Origin: Gammaproteobacteria bacterium
GTDB lineage: Bacteria > Pseudomonadota > Gammaproteobacteria > Pseudomonadales > JAUIKI01
DNA length: 5,788 nt
Assembly: GCA_030430875.1 (NCBI GenBank)
Contig: JAUIKI010000108.1
Coordinates: 1 to 5,788 of the forward strand
Direction: 5' to 3'
Shown one piece after another: positions 1-5,751 of the stretch. The notes under the pieces were generated by a model. It saw only the letters and a list, made by a program, of their open reading frames with translations, had not been told where the DNA came from and made no database searches. The first letter of the stretch is position 1. Every line of letters begins with the position of its first letter. The position numbers were made by a program, and so were the translations under genes.

Positions 1-1515
1 GCCATCGACTTCATTAATGATGCGATTGGATATTTTAAATAGAATATCATACGGAATTTCACTGCATTTTGCGGTCATGAAATCAATGGTTTCTACGACA
101 CGAATAGCAATTACGTAGTCATATTTTCTTGCATCCCCCATCACGCCGACAGATTTCACCGGGAGAAACACAGCAAAGGCTTGACTGGTTTTATGATAGA
201 GCTCAGCGTTGTGTAATTCTTCCAATAAGATAGCATCAGCTTGTCGAAGTAAGTCAGCATATTTTGCTTTAACTTTGCCTAAAATCCTAACACCCAATCC
301 TGGACCTGGGAAAGGGTGGCGATAGATCATGTCATATGGTAAGCCTAATTCAAGTCCCATTGCTCGAACTTCATCTTTGAAAAGTTCACGTAAAGGTTCT
401 AATAATTTAAAGGGCAAATCATCTGGTAGTCCACCGACATTGTGATGAGATTTAATTACATGGGCTTTGCCATATTTTGTTGCAGCGGATTCAACAACAT
501 CGGGATAGATAGTGCCTTGAGCAAACCAGGTGATATTAGACAACTTTTTAGCTTCTTCATTGAATACGTCAATAAATATACCGCCAATAATTTTGCGTTT
601 TTCTTCAGGGTCAGTAATGTTTTGCAGCGCATCAAGAAATTGGACGCTCGCATCAACATGAATAACACGGATGCCCATATTGTCAGCAAATGTTTGCATT
701 ACTTGTTGGGCTTCATTGAGTCTAAGTAAGCCGTTGTCGACGAACACACAAATAAGTTGATCGCCGATTGCTTCATGCAACAATGCTGCGACAACAGATG
801 AATCAACCCCACCTGATAATCCTAGTAAAACGTCATCTTTGCCAATAGTTTGTCGTAAAGATGTAATAGCATCATGAATGATATTTGTAGTGGTCCATTC
901 TGAGGGACACTGACAAATTTTACTGACAAATCGATCAATAATTCGTTTTCCTTGATGGGTGTGGGTGACTTCTGGATGAAACTGCAGCCCATAAATTTGT
1001 TTTGTTGGATGAAACATTGCTGCAATAGGTGCGCTGTCGGTTGTTGCCGATAACACAAAGCCTTCAGGTAGTTCCACTACTTTATCACCGTGACTCATCC
1101 AAACATCCAGCAGGGCATTGTTGTCATTTAGACGGTCTTCAATGCCTTTGAGTAAGGTGCAATTTTGCAAGTTGGTTACTTCAGCAAGACCAAATTCACG
1201 CTTCTGCGATGAGCCTACTTTGCCGCCGAGTTGAGCAGTGATGGTCTGCATGCCATAACAAATCCCAAGAATGGGGATATCAAGTGCAAAAATATCATCA
1301 GTAACTTTTGGTGCAAGGTTGGTAGTAACGGTTTCCGGTCCGCCTGATAGGATGATTCCTTTCGGTTTAAAATCGTTTATGGCGTTGATATCCACGTCGA
1401 ATGGGTAGATTTCACAGTAAACGCCGTTTTCACGAACTCTGCGTGCAATTAATTGGCAGTATTGTGAGCCAAAATCAATGATTAAAATTTTGTCGGAGTG
1501 AATATTTGTTGTCAT
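1..1515 (-). CDS. guaA: GMP synthase (glutamine-hydrolysing), 3' end cut by window edge
   Basis: GuaA is a cytosolic enzyme that converts XMP to GMP using ATP and glutamine, the last step of guanine nucleotide synthesis. The frame is open and uninterrupted for 505 codons from the ATG at 1515-1513 to the window edge. E. coli GuaA has 525 residues, so only about 20 C-terminal residues are missing. The N-terminal class I glutamine amidotransferase domain (about 1-195) carries GICYGMQ with nucleophile Cys86, and QFHPEV with His180 and Glu182, completing the triad. The ATP pyrophosphatase domain has the P-loop LGLSGGVDSS (231-240), then FVDNGLLR and QGTIYPDVVESA. The C-terminal dimerisation and XMP-binding part includes RHPFPGPGLGVRILG (399-413). 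The gene lies 53 bp downstream of guaB on the same strand. No Shine-Dalgarno sequence is visible before the ATG, and no other ATG, GTG or TTG lies in frame between this ATG and the upstream in-frame stop. Identification is secure from motifs, length and context. Confidence 0.97.
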   Translation of the reverse strand, partial: MTTNIHSDKILIIDFGSQYCQLIARRVRENGVYCEIYPFDVDINAINDFKPKGIILSGGPETVTTNLAPKVTDDIFALDIPILGICYGMQTITAQLGGKVGSSQKREFGLAEVTNLQNCTLLKGIEDRLNDNNALLDVWMSHGDKVVELPEGFVLSATTDSAPIAAMFHPTKQIYGLQFHPEVTHTHQGKRIIDRFVSKICQCPSEWTTTNIIHDAITSLRQTIGKDDVLLGLSGGVDSSVVAALLHEAIGDQLICVFVDNGLLRLNEAQQVMQTFADNMGIRVIHVDASVQFLDALQNITDPEEKRKIIGGIFIDVFNEEAKKLSNITWFAQGTIYPDVVESAATKYGKAHVIKSHHNVGGLPDDLPFKLLEPLRELFKDEVRAMGLELGLPYDMIYRHPFPGPGLGVRILGKVKAKYADLLRQADAILLEELHNAELYHKTSQAFAVFLPVKSVGVMGDARKYDYVIAIRVVETIDFMTAKCSEIPYDILFKISNRIINEVDG

Positions 1516-1549
1516 TGAATTATGGCCGTGTTTGGTGAGGTGAATCAGG

Positions 1550-1580
1550 CGAATTAGCTGGTTATTTATCAGCTAATTCG
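1550..1580 (-). other. Perfect 11-bp stem-loop spanning the guaB stop codon
   Basis: Read on the minus strand, the arms CGAATTAGCTG and CAGCTAATTCG are exactly complementary and enclose a 9-nt AT-rich loop. The 5' arm is made of the last three guaB codons (Arg-Ile-Ser) plus the first bases of the TGA stop. The 3' arm ends 34 nt before the guaA ATG. No T-run follows on either strand, so it does not look like a standard intrinsic terminator. An intercistronic hairpin here could protect the upstream message, mark an RNA processing site or influence how ribosomes leaving guaB reach guaA. The pairing is seen directly; the role is inference. Confidence 0.6.
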
Positions 1581-3038
1581 GTAGTTTGGTGCTTCTTTGG
1601 TGATGCTGACATCATGAACATGGCTTTCTCTAACTCCTGCCGCTGTGATTCGGACAAATTTAGCGTTTTTTTGCATGCTATGAATGTTAGTGTTGCCAGT
1701 ATAGCCCATGCTTGATCGCAGACCTCCTAGCAATTGATGCACAATGGTTGAAAGAGGTCCTTTGTATGGCACTCGACCTTCGATACCTTCAGGCACTAAT
1801 TTTTCTACGCCAGCATTAACATCTTGGAAATAGCGATCGCTTGAGCCTTGTGATTGTGACATGGCTCCCATTGATCCCATCCCTCTATAGGATTTATAAG
1901 ATCGCCCCTGATAAAGTTCAACATCTCCTGGTGCCTCTTCAGTGCCTGCGAAAAGTCCACCAATCATGACTGCACTCGCTCCAGCTGCAATAGCTTTGGC
2001 TACATCGCCTGAAAAACGTACACCGCCATCCGCAATAATTGGAATATCCGTATCATGCAATGCATTTGCAACATCAAAAATGGCACTAATTTGTGGGACG
2101 CCGATGCCAGCAATAATTCGAGTTGTGCAGATTGAACCTGGACCAATACCCAGTTTGACAGCATCAGCACCTGCATCGACTAATGCTTTTGCAGCATCGC
2201 CTGTTGCAATGTTACCGCCGATTAATGACAGATTTGGGAATCGTTGTTTGACCCAGCGAATTCGGTCTAATACTCCTTTAGAATGACCATGTGCTGTGTC
2301 TATGACGATGACATCAACGCCTGATTCGGCGAGCGCAGCAATACGAGCCTCATTTTCTGGACTTGTTCCAGCTGCCGCACCAACGCGTAGGCGACCTCTG
2401 TCATCCTTGCATGCATTGGGAAATGTTTTGGATTTCATGATGTCTTTAACGGTGACAATGCCTCTTAGTTGGAAGTCTTCATTAATCACCAAGACTTTCT
2501 CGATGCGATGTTTGTGCAGCAATGATTGCACAGTTTCTTTATTGGTGCCTTCAGTGACTGTCACTAAGCGTTCTTTGGGAGTCATTACACTTGAAACAGG
2601 TGTTTCCATGTTTGGTTCAAAACGGACATCACGTGCTGTGACGATCCCAACTAACTGTTCACCTTTGACCACAGGAACTCCTGAAATATTGTGCCTGTTG
2701 GTTAGTTTGATTAAATCATGAACCGATGTTTCTGGTGTGACGGTGATGGGATCTTGGACCACGCCACTTTCATATTTTTTCACCATTCGCACTTGATTGA
2801 TCTGGTTTTCAACCGACATATTTTTGTGGATGATGCCAATGCCGCCTTCTTGGGCAAGCGCGATGGCTAGTCGTCCTTCTGTGACGGTGTCCATTGCAGC
2901 TGATATCAGTGGAATGTTTAGTTTGATGTTGGCAGTAAGCTTAGTCGTGAGGTCTACATTGCGTGGTAATATTTCAGAATAGGCTGGAACGAGCAAAACA
3001 TCATCAAATGTAAGGGCTTCAGGTAACAGTTTTTGCAT
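1569..3038 (-). CDS. guaB: Inosine-5'-monophosphate dehydrogenase
   Basis: GuaB oxidises IMP to XMP with NAD+, the committed and usually rate-limiting step toward GMP. The 489-residue product matches the normal length (E. coli 488). The (beta/alpha)8 catalytic barrel begins with LTFDDVLLVPAYSEILPR near residue 9 and is interrupted by two CBS domains (about 95-145 and 150-203), which in this family bind adenine or guanine nucleotides and control activity. The barrel resumes with VIDTAHGHS (245-253). The catalytic loop GPGSICTTR places the nucleophile at Cys304, next to E. coli Cys305. The mobile flap includes SYRGMGSMGAMSQ and DRYFQD with Arg402 and Tyr403, the conserved flap pair. The ATG at 3038 is preceded by AAAAAGG with a 10-nt gap and by a strong sigma70-type promoter. 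The gene leads the guaB-guaA operon and diverges from xseA. No disruption is seen. Confidence 0.98.
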   Translation of the reverse strand: MQKLLPEALTFDDVLLVPAYSEILPRNVDLTTKLTANIKLNIPLISAAMDTVTEGRLAIALAQEGGIGIIHKNMSVENQINQVRMVKKYESGVVQDPITVTPETSVHDLIKLTNRHNISGVPVVKGEQLVGIVTARDVRFEPNMETPVSSVMTPKERLVTVTEGTNKETVQSLLHKHRIEKVLVINEDFQLRGIVTVKDIMKSKTFPNACKDDRGRLRVGAAAGTSPENEARIAALAESGVDVIVIDTAHGHSKGVLDRIRWVKQRFPNLSLIGGNIATGDAAKALVDAGADAVKLGIGPGSICTTRIIAGIGVPQISAIFDVANALHDTDIPIIADGGVRFSGDVAKAIAAGASAVMIGGLFAGTEEAPGDVELYQGRSYKSYRGMGSMGAMSQSQGSSDRYFQDVNAGVEKLVPEGIEGRVPYKGPLSTIVHQLLGGLRSSMGYTGNTNIHSMQKNAKFVRITAAGVRESHVHDVSITKEAPNYRIS

Positions 3039-3048
3039 GTTGAAAATA

Positions 3049-3055
3049 CCTTTTT
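3049..3055 (-). promoter_or_regulatory. guaB ribosome binding site
   Basis: Minus-strand AAAAAGG lies 10 nt before the guaB ATG. It is a short, slightly distant Shine-Dalgarno match and supports the chosen start, which also fits the usual IMP dehydrogenase N terminus. The transcript leader predicted from the promoter would be only about 20 nt, so this site sits close to the mRNA 5' end. Confidence 0.55.
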
Positions 3056-3065
3056 ACAAAACGCT

Positions 3066-3094
3066 ATTATAAAAGGAACCGCAATTGAGGTAAA
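3066..3094 (-). promoter_or_regulatory. guaB-guaA sigma70-type promoter
   Basis: On the minus strand a perfect -10 box TATAAT (3071-3066) lies 17 bp downstream of TTTACC (3094-3089), a 4 of 6 match to TTGACA. The predicted start is near 3058-3060, giving a leader of about 20 nt before the guaB ATG. The bases just after the -10 box are AGCG, which is moderately GC-rich; GC-rich discriminators are associated with stringent control of gua operons in enteric bacteria, but that is only suggestive here. I see no PurR-type operator (the ACGCAAACGTTTGCGT type). The -35 box overlaps by two bases the candidate -35 box of xseA on the other strand. Confidence 0.7.
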
Positions 3095-3113
3095 CTCATT
3101 CCTTTATTGTAAA
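3085..3113 (+). promoter_or_regulatory. Candidate xseA promoter
   Basis: TTGAGG (3085-3090) and TGTAAA (3108-3113) are separated by 17 bp. Each matches the sigma70 consensus at 4 of 6 positions. The implied start near 3120 would give a leader of about 40 nt before the xseA ATG. An alternative pair, TTGTAA (3107-3112) with TATTCT (3128-3133), has a 15-bp spacer and is less likely. A promoter for xseA should lie in this 121-bp gap because the flanking gene is divergent, but the exact boxes are uncertain. Confidence 0.35.
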
Positions 3114-3115
3114 GG
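3101..3115. repeat. 6-3-6 dyad between divergent promoters
   Basis: CCTTTA and TAAAGG are perfect inverted repeats separated by TTG. The dyad overlaps the candidate xseA -10 box and lies just upstream of the guaB -35 box, the position expected for an operator acting on both directions. A 6-bp dyad in AT-rich DNA can arise by chance, and it matches no operator I recognise. Confidence 0.3.
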
Positions 3116-3159
3116 TCTCTTTAAGAGTATTCTCAGACATAACCACAAGAAATTTCACC

Positions 3160-4527
3160 ATGTTGGATCAAACAATCGATCAATCTGTTACCGAACGCGT
3201 TTTTTCGGTTACCGAACTCAATGGGCTGGTTAAGGAAATTTTGGAAGGAAGCCTTGCCAGCATTTTCATTGAAGGCGAGATCTCCAATTGGATGTGTTCA
3301 GCTTATGGGCATTGGTATTTCACCTTGAAAGATGCAAAAGCACAAATTCGTTGTGCTATGTTTCGCCATCGAAACCAACGATTAGGGTTTAAGCCTGAAA
3401 ATGGCCAACAGGTGTTGCTGAAGGTGACAGTGAGTCTTTATGAGCCGCGAGGTGATTATCAACTTATGGTTGATTCCATGGAATTATCAGGTGATGGAGC
3501 CTTGCAGCGTCGTTTTGAGCAATTGAAACAAAAACTTCACGCAGATGGTTTGTTTGATGCAAGCCATAAACAAACCTTGCCAGCGATGCCTAAAGCCATT
3601 GGCGTGGTGACTTCTCCAACGGGTGCTGCCATTCGAGATATTTTAAACATCTTACAACGTCGATTTCCGTTGCTGCCAATTTTTCTGTATCCGACTAGCG
3701 TGCAAGGTGATGCTGCCCCAGGCGAAATTGCCAGGGCAATTGAGTTTGCCAATCGTGATGGTCGTTGTGATGTGTTGATTGTTGGCAGAGGTGGTGGATC
3801 AATCGAAGATTTATGGGCTTTCAATGAAGAAATTGTCGCCAGAAGCATTTTTGCGAGTAACATCCCAATTATTAGTGCGGTTGGCCATGAAATTGACATA
3901 ACTATCAGTGATTTTGTGGCTGATTTGCGTGCACCAACACCTTCTGCAGCAGCGGAGTTAGTGAGTCCCGACCAAGTTGATTTGTTGCAAATGCTGGAAG
4001 CATCACAGCGATCTCTGGCAAGATTGATCCAACAAATTACACATCAAACTCGACAACAGTTGAATTGGTTGGCAAAACAATTATCGAGTCCCCTGCAGTC
4101 AGTACAGAGTAATATGCAGCGTGTTGATGACTGGTCTAGACAAATGTTGAGAATGTGGCAACAAATGGTGCAACAACGCCATCAACAAATGACTCATTTG
4201 CAGCATCGAATTCACCAACAACACCCACGTGTCGTGTTGGATAAAATGCGTGAGCAGCTAGATCAAGCTCAACAAAAGCTGACATTTGTCATGCAAAAGC
4301 AGTTTCAACAGGCCGAACAACAACTGCAGTTGATGGCAAAATCTTTGGAGACAACCAGCCCACTTGCTACACTTTCTCGAGGTTATGCGATAGCGACCAA
4401 AACAAGTGCTGCCTCAACAAAAAAACACCAAGTTGTGGATGATATTTCCAAGCTAAAAATGGGTGATAAAGTCAATGTTCGGGTAAAAAATGGTGAGTTT
4501 CAAGCCATTGTCAGCAAAATTTCTTAG
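3160..4527 (+). CDS. xseA: Exodeoxyribonuclease VII large subunit
   Basis: XseA is the catalytic subunit of exonuclease VII, which degrades single-stranded DNA from both ends into oligonucleotides together with several copies of small XseB (not in this window). The length of 455 residues matches the E. coli protein (about 456). An N-terminal OB-fold (about 14-110) contains IEGEISNW and GHWYFTLKD. The catalytic domain carries TSPTGAAIRDIL with Asp160, VGRGGGSIEDLWAFNEE with Arg210, and SAVGHEIDITISDFVADLRA with His243 and Asp246. These sit at a constant +5 offset from the E. coli active-site residues Asp155, Arg205, His238 and Asp241, so the enzyme should be active. Residues about 275-390 form a glutamine-rich helical region, the part that binds XseB in this family. 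The end has the conserved SPLATLSRGYAI and a small beta-rich tail. The ribosome site before the ATG is weak (AAGAAA, 3147-3152). Confidence 0.97.
   Translation: MLDQTIDQSVTERVFSVTELNGLVKEILEGSLASIFIEGEISNWMCSAYGHWYFTLKDAKAQIRCAMFRHRNQRLGFKPENGQQVLLKVTVSLYEPRGDYQLMVDSMELSGDGALQRRFEQLKQKLHADGLFDASHKQTLPAMPKAIGVVTSPTGAAIRDILNILQRRFPLLPIFLYPTSVQGDAAPGEIARAIEFANRDGRCDVLIVGRGGGSIEDLWAFNEEIVARSIFASNIPIISAVGHEIDITISDFVADLRAPTPSAAAELVSPDQVDLLQMLEASQRSLARLIQQITHQTRQQLNWLAKQLSSPLQSVQSNMQRVDDWSRQMLRMWQQMVQQRHQQMTHLQHRIHQQHPRVVLDKMREQLDQAQQKLTFVMQKQFQQAEQQLQLMAKSLETTSPLATLSRGYAIATKTSAASTKKHQVVDDISKLKMGDKVNVRVKNGEFQAIVSKIS
3187..3217 (+). repeat. 10-bp direct repeat with 21-bp period inside 5' end of xseA
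   Basis: GTTACCGAAC occurs at 3187-3196 and again exactly at 3208-3217. The period of 21 bp is about two helical turns. ACCGAA (3190-3195) and TTCGGT (3204-3209) also form a 6-bp stem with an 8-nt loop. Both copies are read as Val-Thr-Glu in XseA (residues 10-12 and 17-19), so the repeat may be a simple coding coincidence. Its position 30-60 nt after the start codon would allow an effect on translation or regulator binding. Confidence 0.4.
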
Positions 4528-4546
4528 AAAAAAATGTTGTATATAG

Positions 4547-4573
4547 GTGCTTTTTAAGCACTAAAATCTTTTT
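4547..4573 (+). terminator. Weak candidate terminator after xseA
   Basis: GTGCTT and AAGCAC form a perfect 6-bp stem around a TTT loop, 19 nt after the xseA stop codon, extendable by a G-T pair. A run of five T follows, but 7 bases after the stem instead of directly after it. The position is right for xseA; the structure is below average for an intrinsic terminator. Confidence 0.35.
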
Positions 4574-4594
4574 AAATCCAGACGATAGTTTCTT

Positions 4595-4623
4595 TTGATA
4601 AGTAGATAACTAAATGAAATAAA
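4595..4623 (+). promoter_or_regulatory. Weak candidate promoter for the exported-protein gene
   Basis: TTGATA (4595-4600, 5 of 6 to consensus) lies 17 bp before AATAAA (4618-4623, 4 of 6). A transcript from here would have a leader of about 150 nt and would cross the T7 run at 4680-4686. An alternative -35 box TTGACG at 4710-4715 (5 of 6) would give a shorter leader but has only poor -10 partners (TAATGT at an 18-bp spacing). The AT-rich composition makes chance matches likely. Confidence 0.2.
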
Positions 4624-4667
4624 AAGGATTCTTTGTAATTTTACGTTTGGTTTTTTCAACGCCAGCG

Positions 4668-4686
4668 AAGCCGCGGAGCTTTTTTT
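4668..4686 (+). terminator. Short GC-rich hairpin with T7 run, possible terminator
   Basis: AAGC and GCTT pair around a CGCGGA loop and run directly into seven T. A flanking partial stem (GCCA 4661-4664 with TGGC 4689-4692) could enclose it. The core stem has only four Watson-Crick pairs, so it would be weak alone. It is a local GC-rich island in an AT-rich gap, and it could end xseA read-through or a short RNA starting near 4600. The role is not established. Confidence 0.25.
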
Positions 4687-4751
4687 GATGGCATTTGGTC
4701 GACAACCTATTGACGAATCAACTAAGCTTGGGTTAATGTGATAAGAGCCAT

Positions 4752-4763
4752 AATAATGATAAT
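4752..4763 (+). promoter_or_regulatory. Two tandem Fur-like hexamers before the RBS
   Basis: AATAAT followed directly by GATAAT matches the first two hexamers of the classical Fur box GATAATGATAATCATTATC at 11 of 12 positions, but the third, inverted hexamer is absent. The pair sits immediately upstream of the ribosome binding site of the exported-protein gene. The same bases resemble -10 boxes, and such AT-rich strings occur by chance, so iron control is only a possibility. Confidence 0.15.
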
Positions 4764-4765
4764 GC

Positions 4766-4770
4766 AGAGG
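4766..4770 (+). promoter_or_regulatory. Ribosome binding site of the exported-protein gene
   Basis: AGAGG lies 6 nt before the ATG at 4777. It fixes that start over an overlapping ATG at 4773, which is in another frame. The start also gives a complete signal peptide. Confidence 0.65.
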
Positions 4771-4776
4771 TCATGA

Positions 4777-5751
4777 ATGAAAGTGCATCCATTGATTCAG
4801 TCTAATTTACGTTTTATTTCCACGTTTCTCGTTCTATTTCCCATTGCGTTTTCCGCAGAAGCCAGGCTCGAAGCCATGCACGACAAAGATTTGTCTGCTG
4901 TAGTGGGGCAGTCAATGTTTGAGTTGAGTCAGCATAATTACTCTGGTCCAGGGAATAATCAATTTACTGCAGAGCGCATGACTTTCAAAGGACGATTGGG
5001 TCTTAATAGTAATGTTTCGCAGTCGAGATTAGGTGGCTACGAACACACGCCAAATCCTAGCGATCAACTTGCTTGCAAGAATGGATTAGCTGGTTGCGAC
5101 TACATTGAGCCAGCACCCTATACCTATGGGTGTTATTTTGATAAATGTACTGCAGGTGGAGCCGGTTTTTTTCTGGGTGATAATAAGCCGTTTGGTTATG
5201 ATCTTGATATTGGTAACATGAGCCTTGGTTACACCGATAAAAATAACAAGCTTCATTACCTCACGCTGACAAACCCCTATTTTGAGATGATTTTTAAAGG
5301 TGATGGAGCAAATAAGGAATTCGTAGGGATGAGAATGGGGGTCGGGGCAGAAGATGAAGGTGGTCGCGTTGATGGGTATATGGACATGAATGGTTCAGTC
5401 GAAATGCTTTCAGGCCAATTCATGGCCAATCTTTCAGGTGGGGCCTTAGTTAACTTTAATGCCTATGCAAAAAATTCGCCAATGAGGATGAGAAATTACC
5501 TAACTAATCTAGCTATACCCAAGATTTTACAGTACGCGCTCATGGGTGAAGGGTTTGGCTCAATTGAAGGGGTTGAATACAAGAACGTTGCAAACCTTTA
5601 TCTTTCATTTCAGACTCACACGATCAATTATCCTGGAAAGGCGAAACATATAGCACCGGCACCCCCAGGATTTTGGTTTTATGCAAGTCAAAAGGAAGCA
5701 GCAAATAGCTCCGTTAACTTTGATATTATTAATAAGTATGATAAATATTGA
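4777..5751 (+). CDS. Putative exported protein of unknown function, 324 residues
   Basis: I do not recognise this protein with confidence. The N terminus looks like a Sec signal peptide: basic residues (Lys2, Arg12), a hydrophobic core at about 13-27, and a likely cleavage site after Ala-Glu-Ala at 27-29. The next stretch, LEAMHDKDLSAVVGQ (31-45), resembles the L-x-x-M-x-D-x-x-L-x-x-V-x-GQ motif found just after the signal peptide in some gammaproteobacterial surface proteins (DUF6160/FilA-like); this assignment is from memory and tentative. Four cysteines (100, 107, 119, 124) cluster in a loop-like region and could form disulphides after export. Residues about 140-230 are rich in Gly, Asn and Asp with alternating hydrophobic residues, suggesting beta structure. 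There is no lipobox and no second membrane segment. The ribosome site is good (AGAGG, 6-nt gap). The gene appears monocistronic, 249 bp after xseA, with no functional link to it. It ends in Asp-Lys-Tyr, with no clear terminator before the window edge. Confidence 0.8.
   Translation: MKVHPLIQSNLRFISTFLVLFPIAFSAEARLEAMHDKDLSAVVGQSMFELSQHNYSGPGNNQFTAERMTFKGRLGLNSNVSQSRLGGYEHTPNPSDQLACKNGLAGCDYIEPAPYTYGCYFDKCTAGGAGFFLGDNKPFGYDLDIGNMSLGYTDKNNKLHYLTLTNPYFEMIFKGDGANKEFVGMRMGVGAEDEGGRVDGYMDMNGSVEMLSGQFMANLSGGALVNFNAYAKNSPMRMRNYLTNLAIPKILQYALMGEGFGSIEGVEYKNVANLYLSFQTHTINYPGKAKHIAPAPPGFWFYASQKEAANSSVNFDIINKYDKY

Noticed and set aside
442..729. 95-codon plus-strand open frame antisense to guaA, with similar short frames at 456-689 and 822-1058 on the minus strand
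   Set aside because: All lie within the uninterrupted guaA coding frame, which carries every expected motif. None has a ribosome site or a recognisable product.
1942..2721. Plus-strand frames at 1942-2286 and 2296-2721 antisense to guaB (114 and 141 codons), and a third at 2797-2982
   Set aside because: They mirror the guaB codon pattern on the opposite strand. Their Ser/Ala/Thr/Pro-rich translations are typical of antisense shadows, and none has a supporting start signal.
3039..3159. PurR operator or purine riboswitch controlling guaB
   Set aside because: No ACGCAAACGTTTGCGT-like palindrome is present, and the predicted leader of about 20 nt is too short for a riboswitch.
3033..3233. 66-codon plus-strand frame starting inside guaB and running into xseA
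   Set aside because: It crosses the divergent promoter region and overlaps the well-supported xseA start in another frame, with no ribosome site.
3537..3899. 120-codon minus-strand frame inside xseA
   Set aside because: It is antisense to the most conserved catalytic part of xseA, and its translation has no recognisable features.
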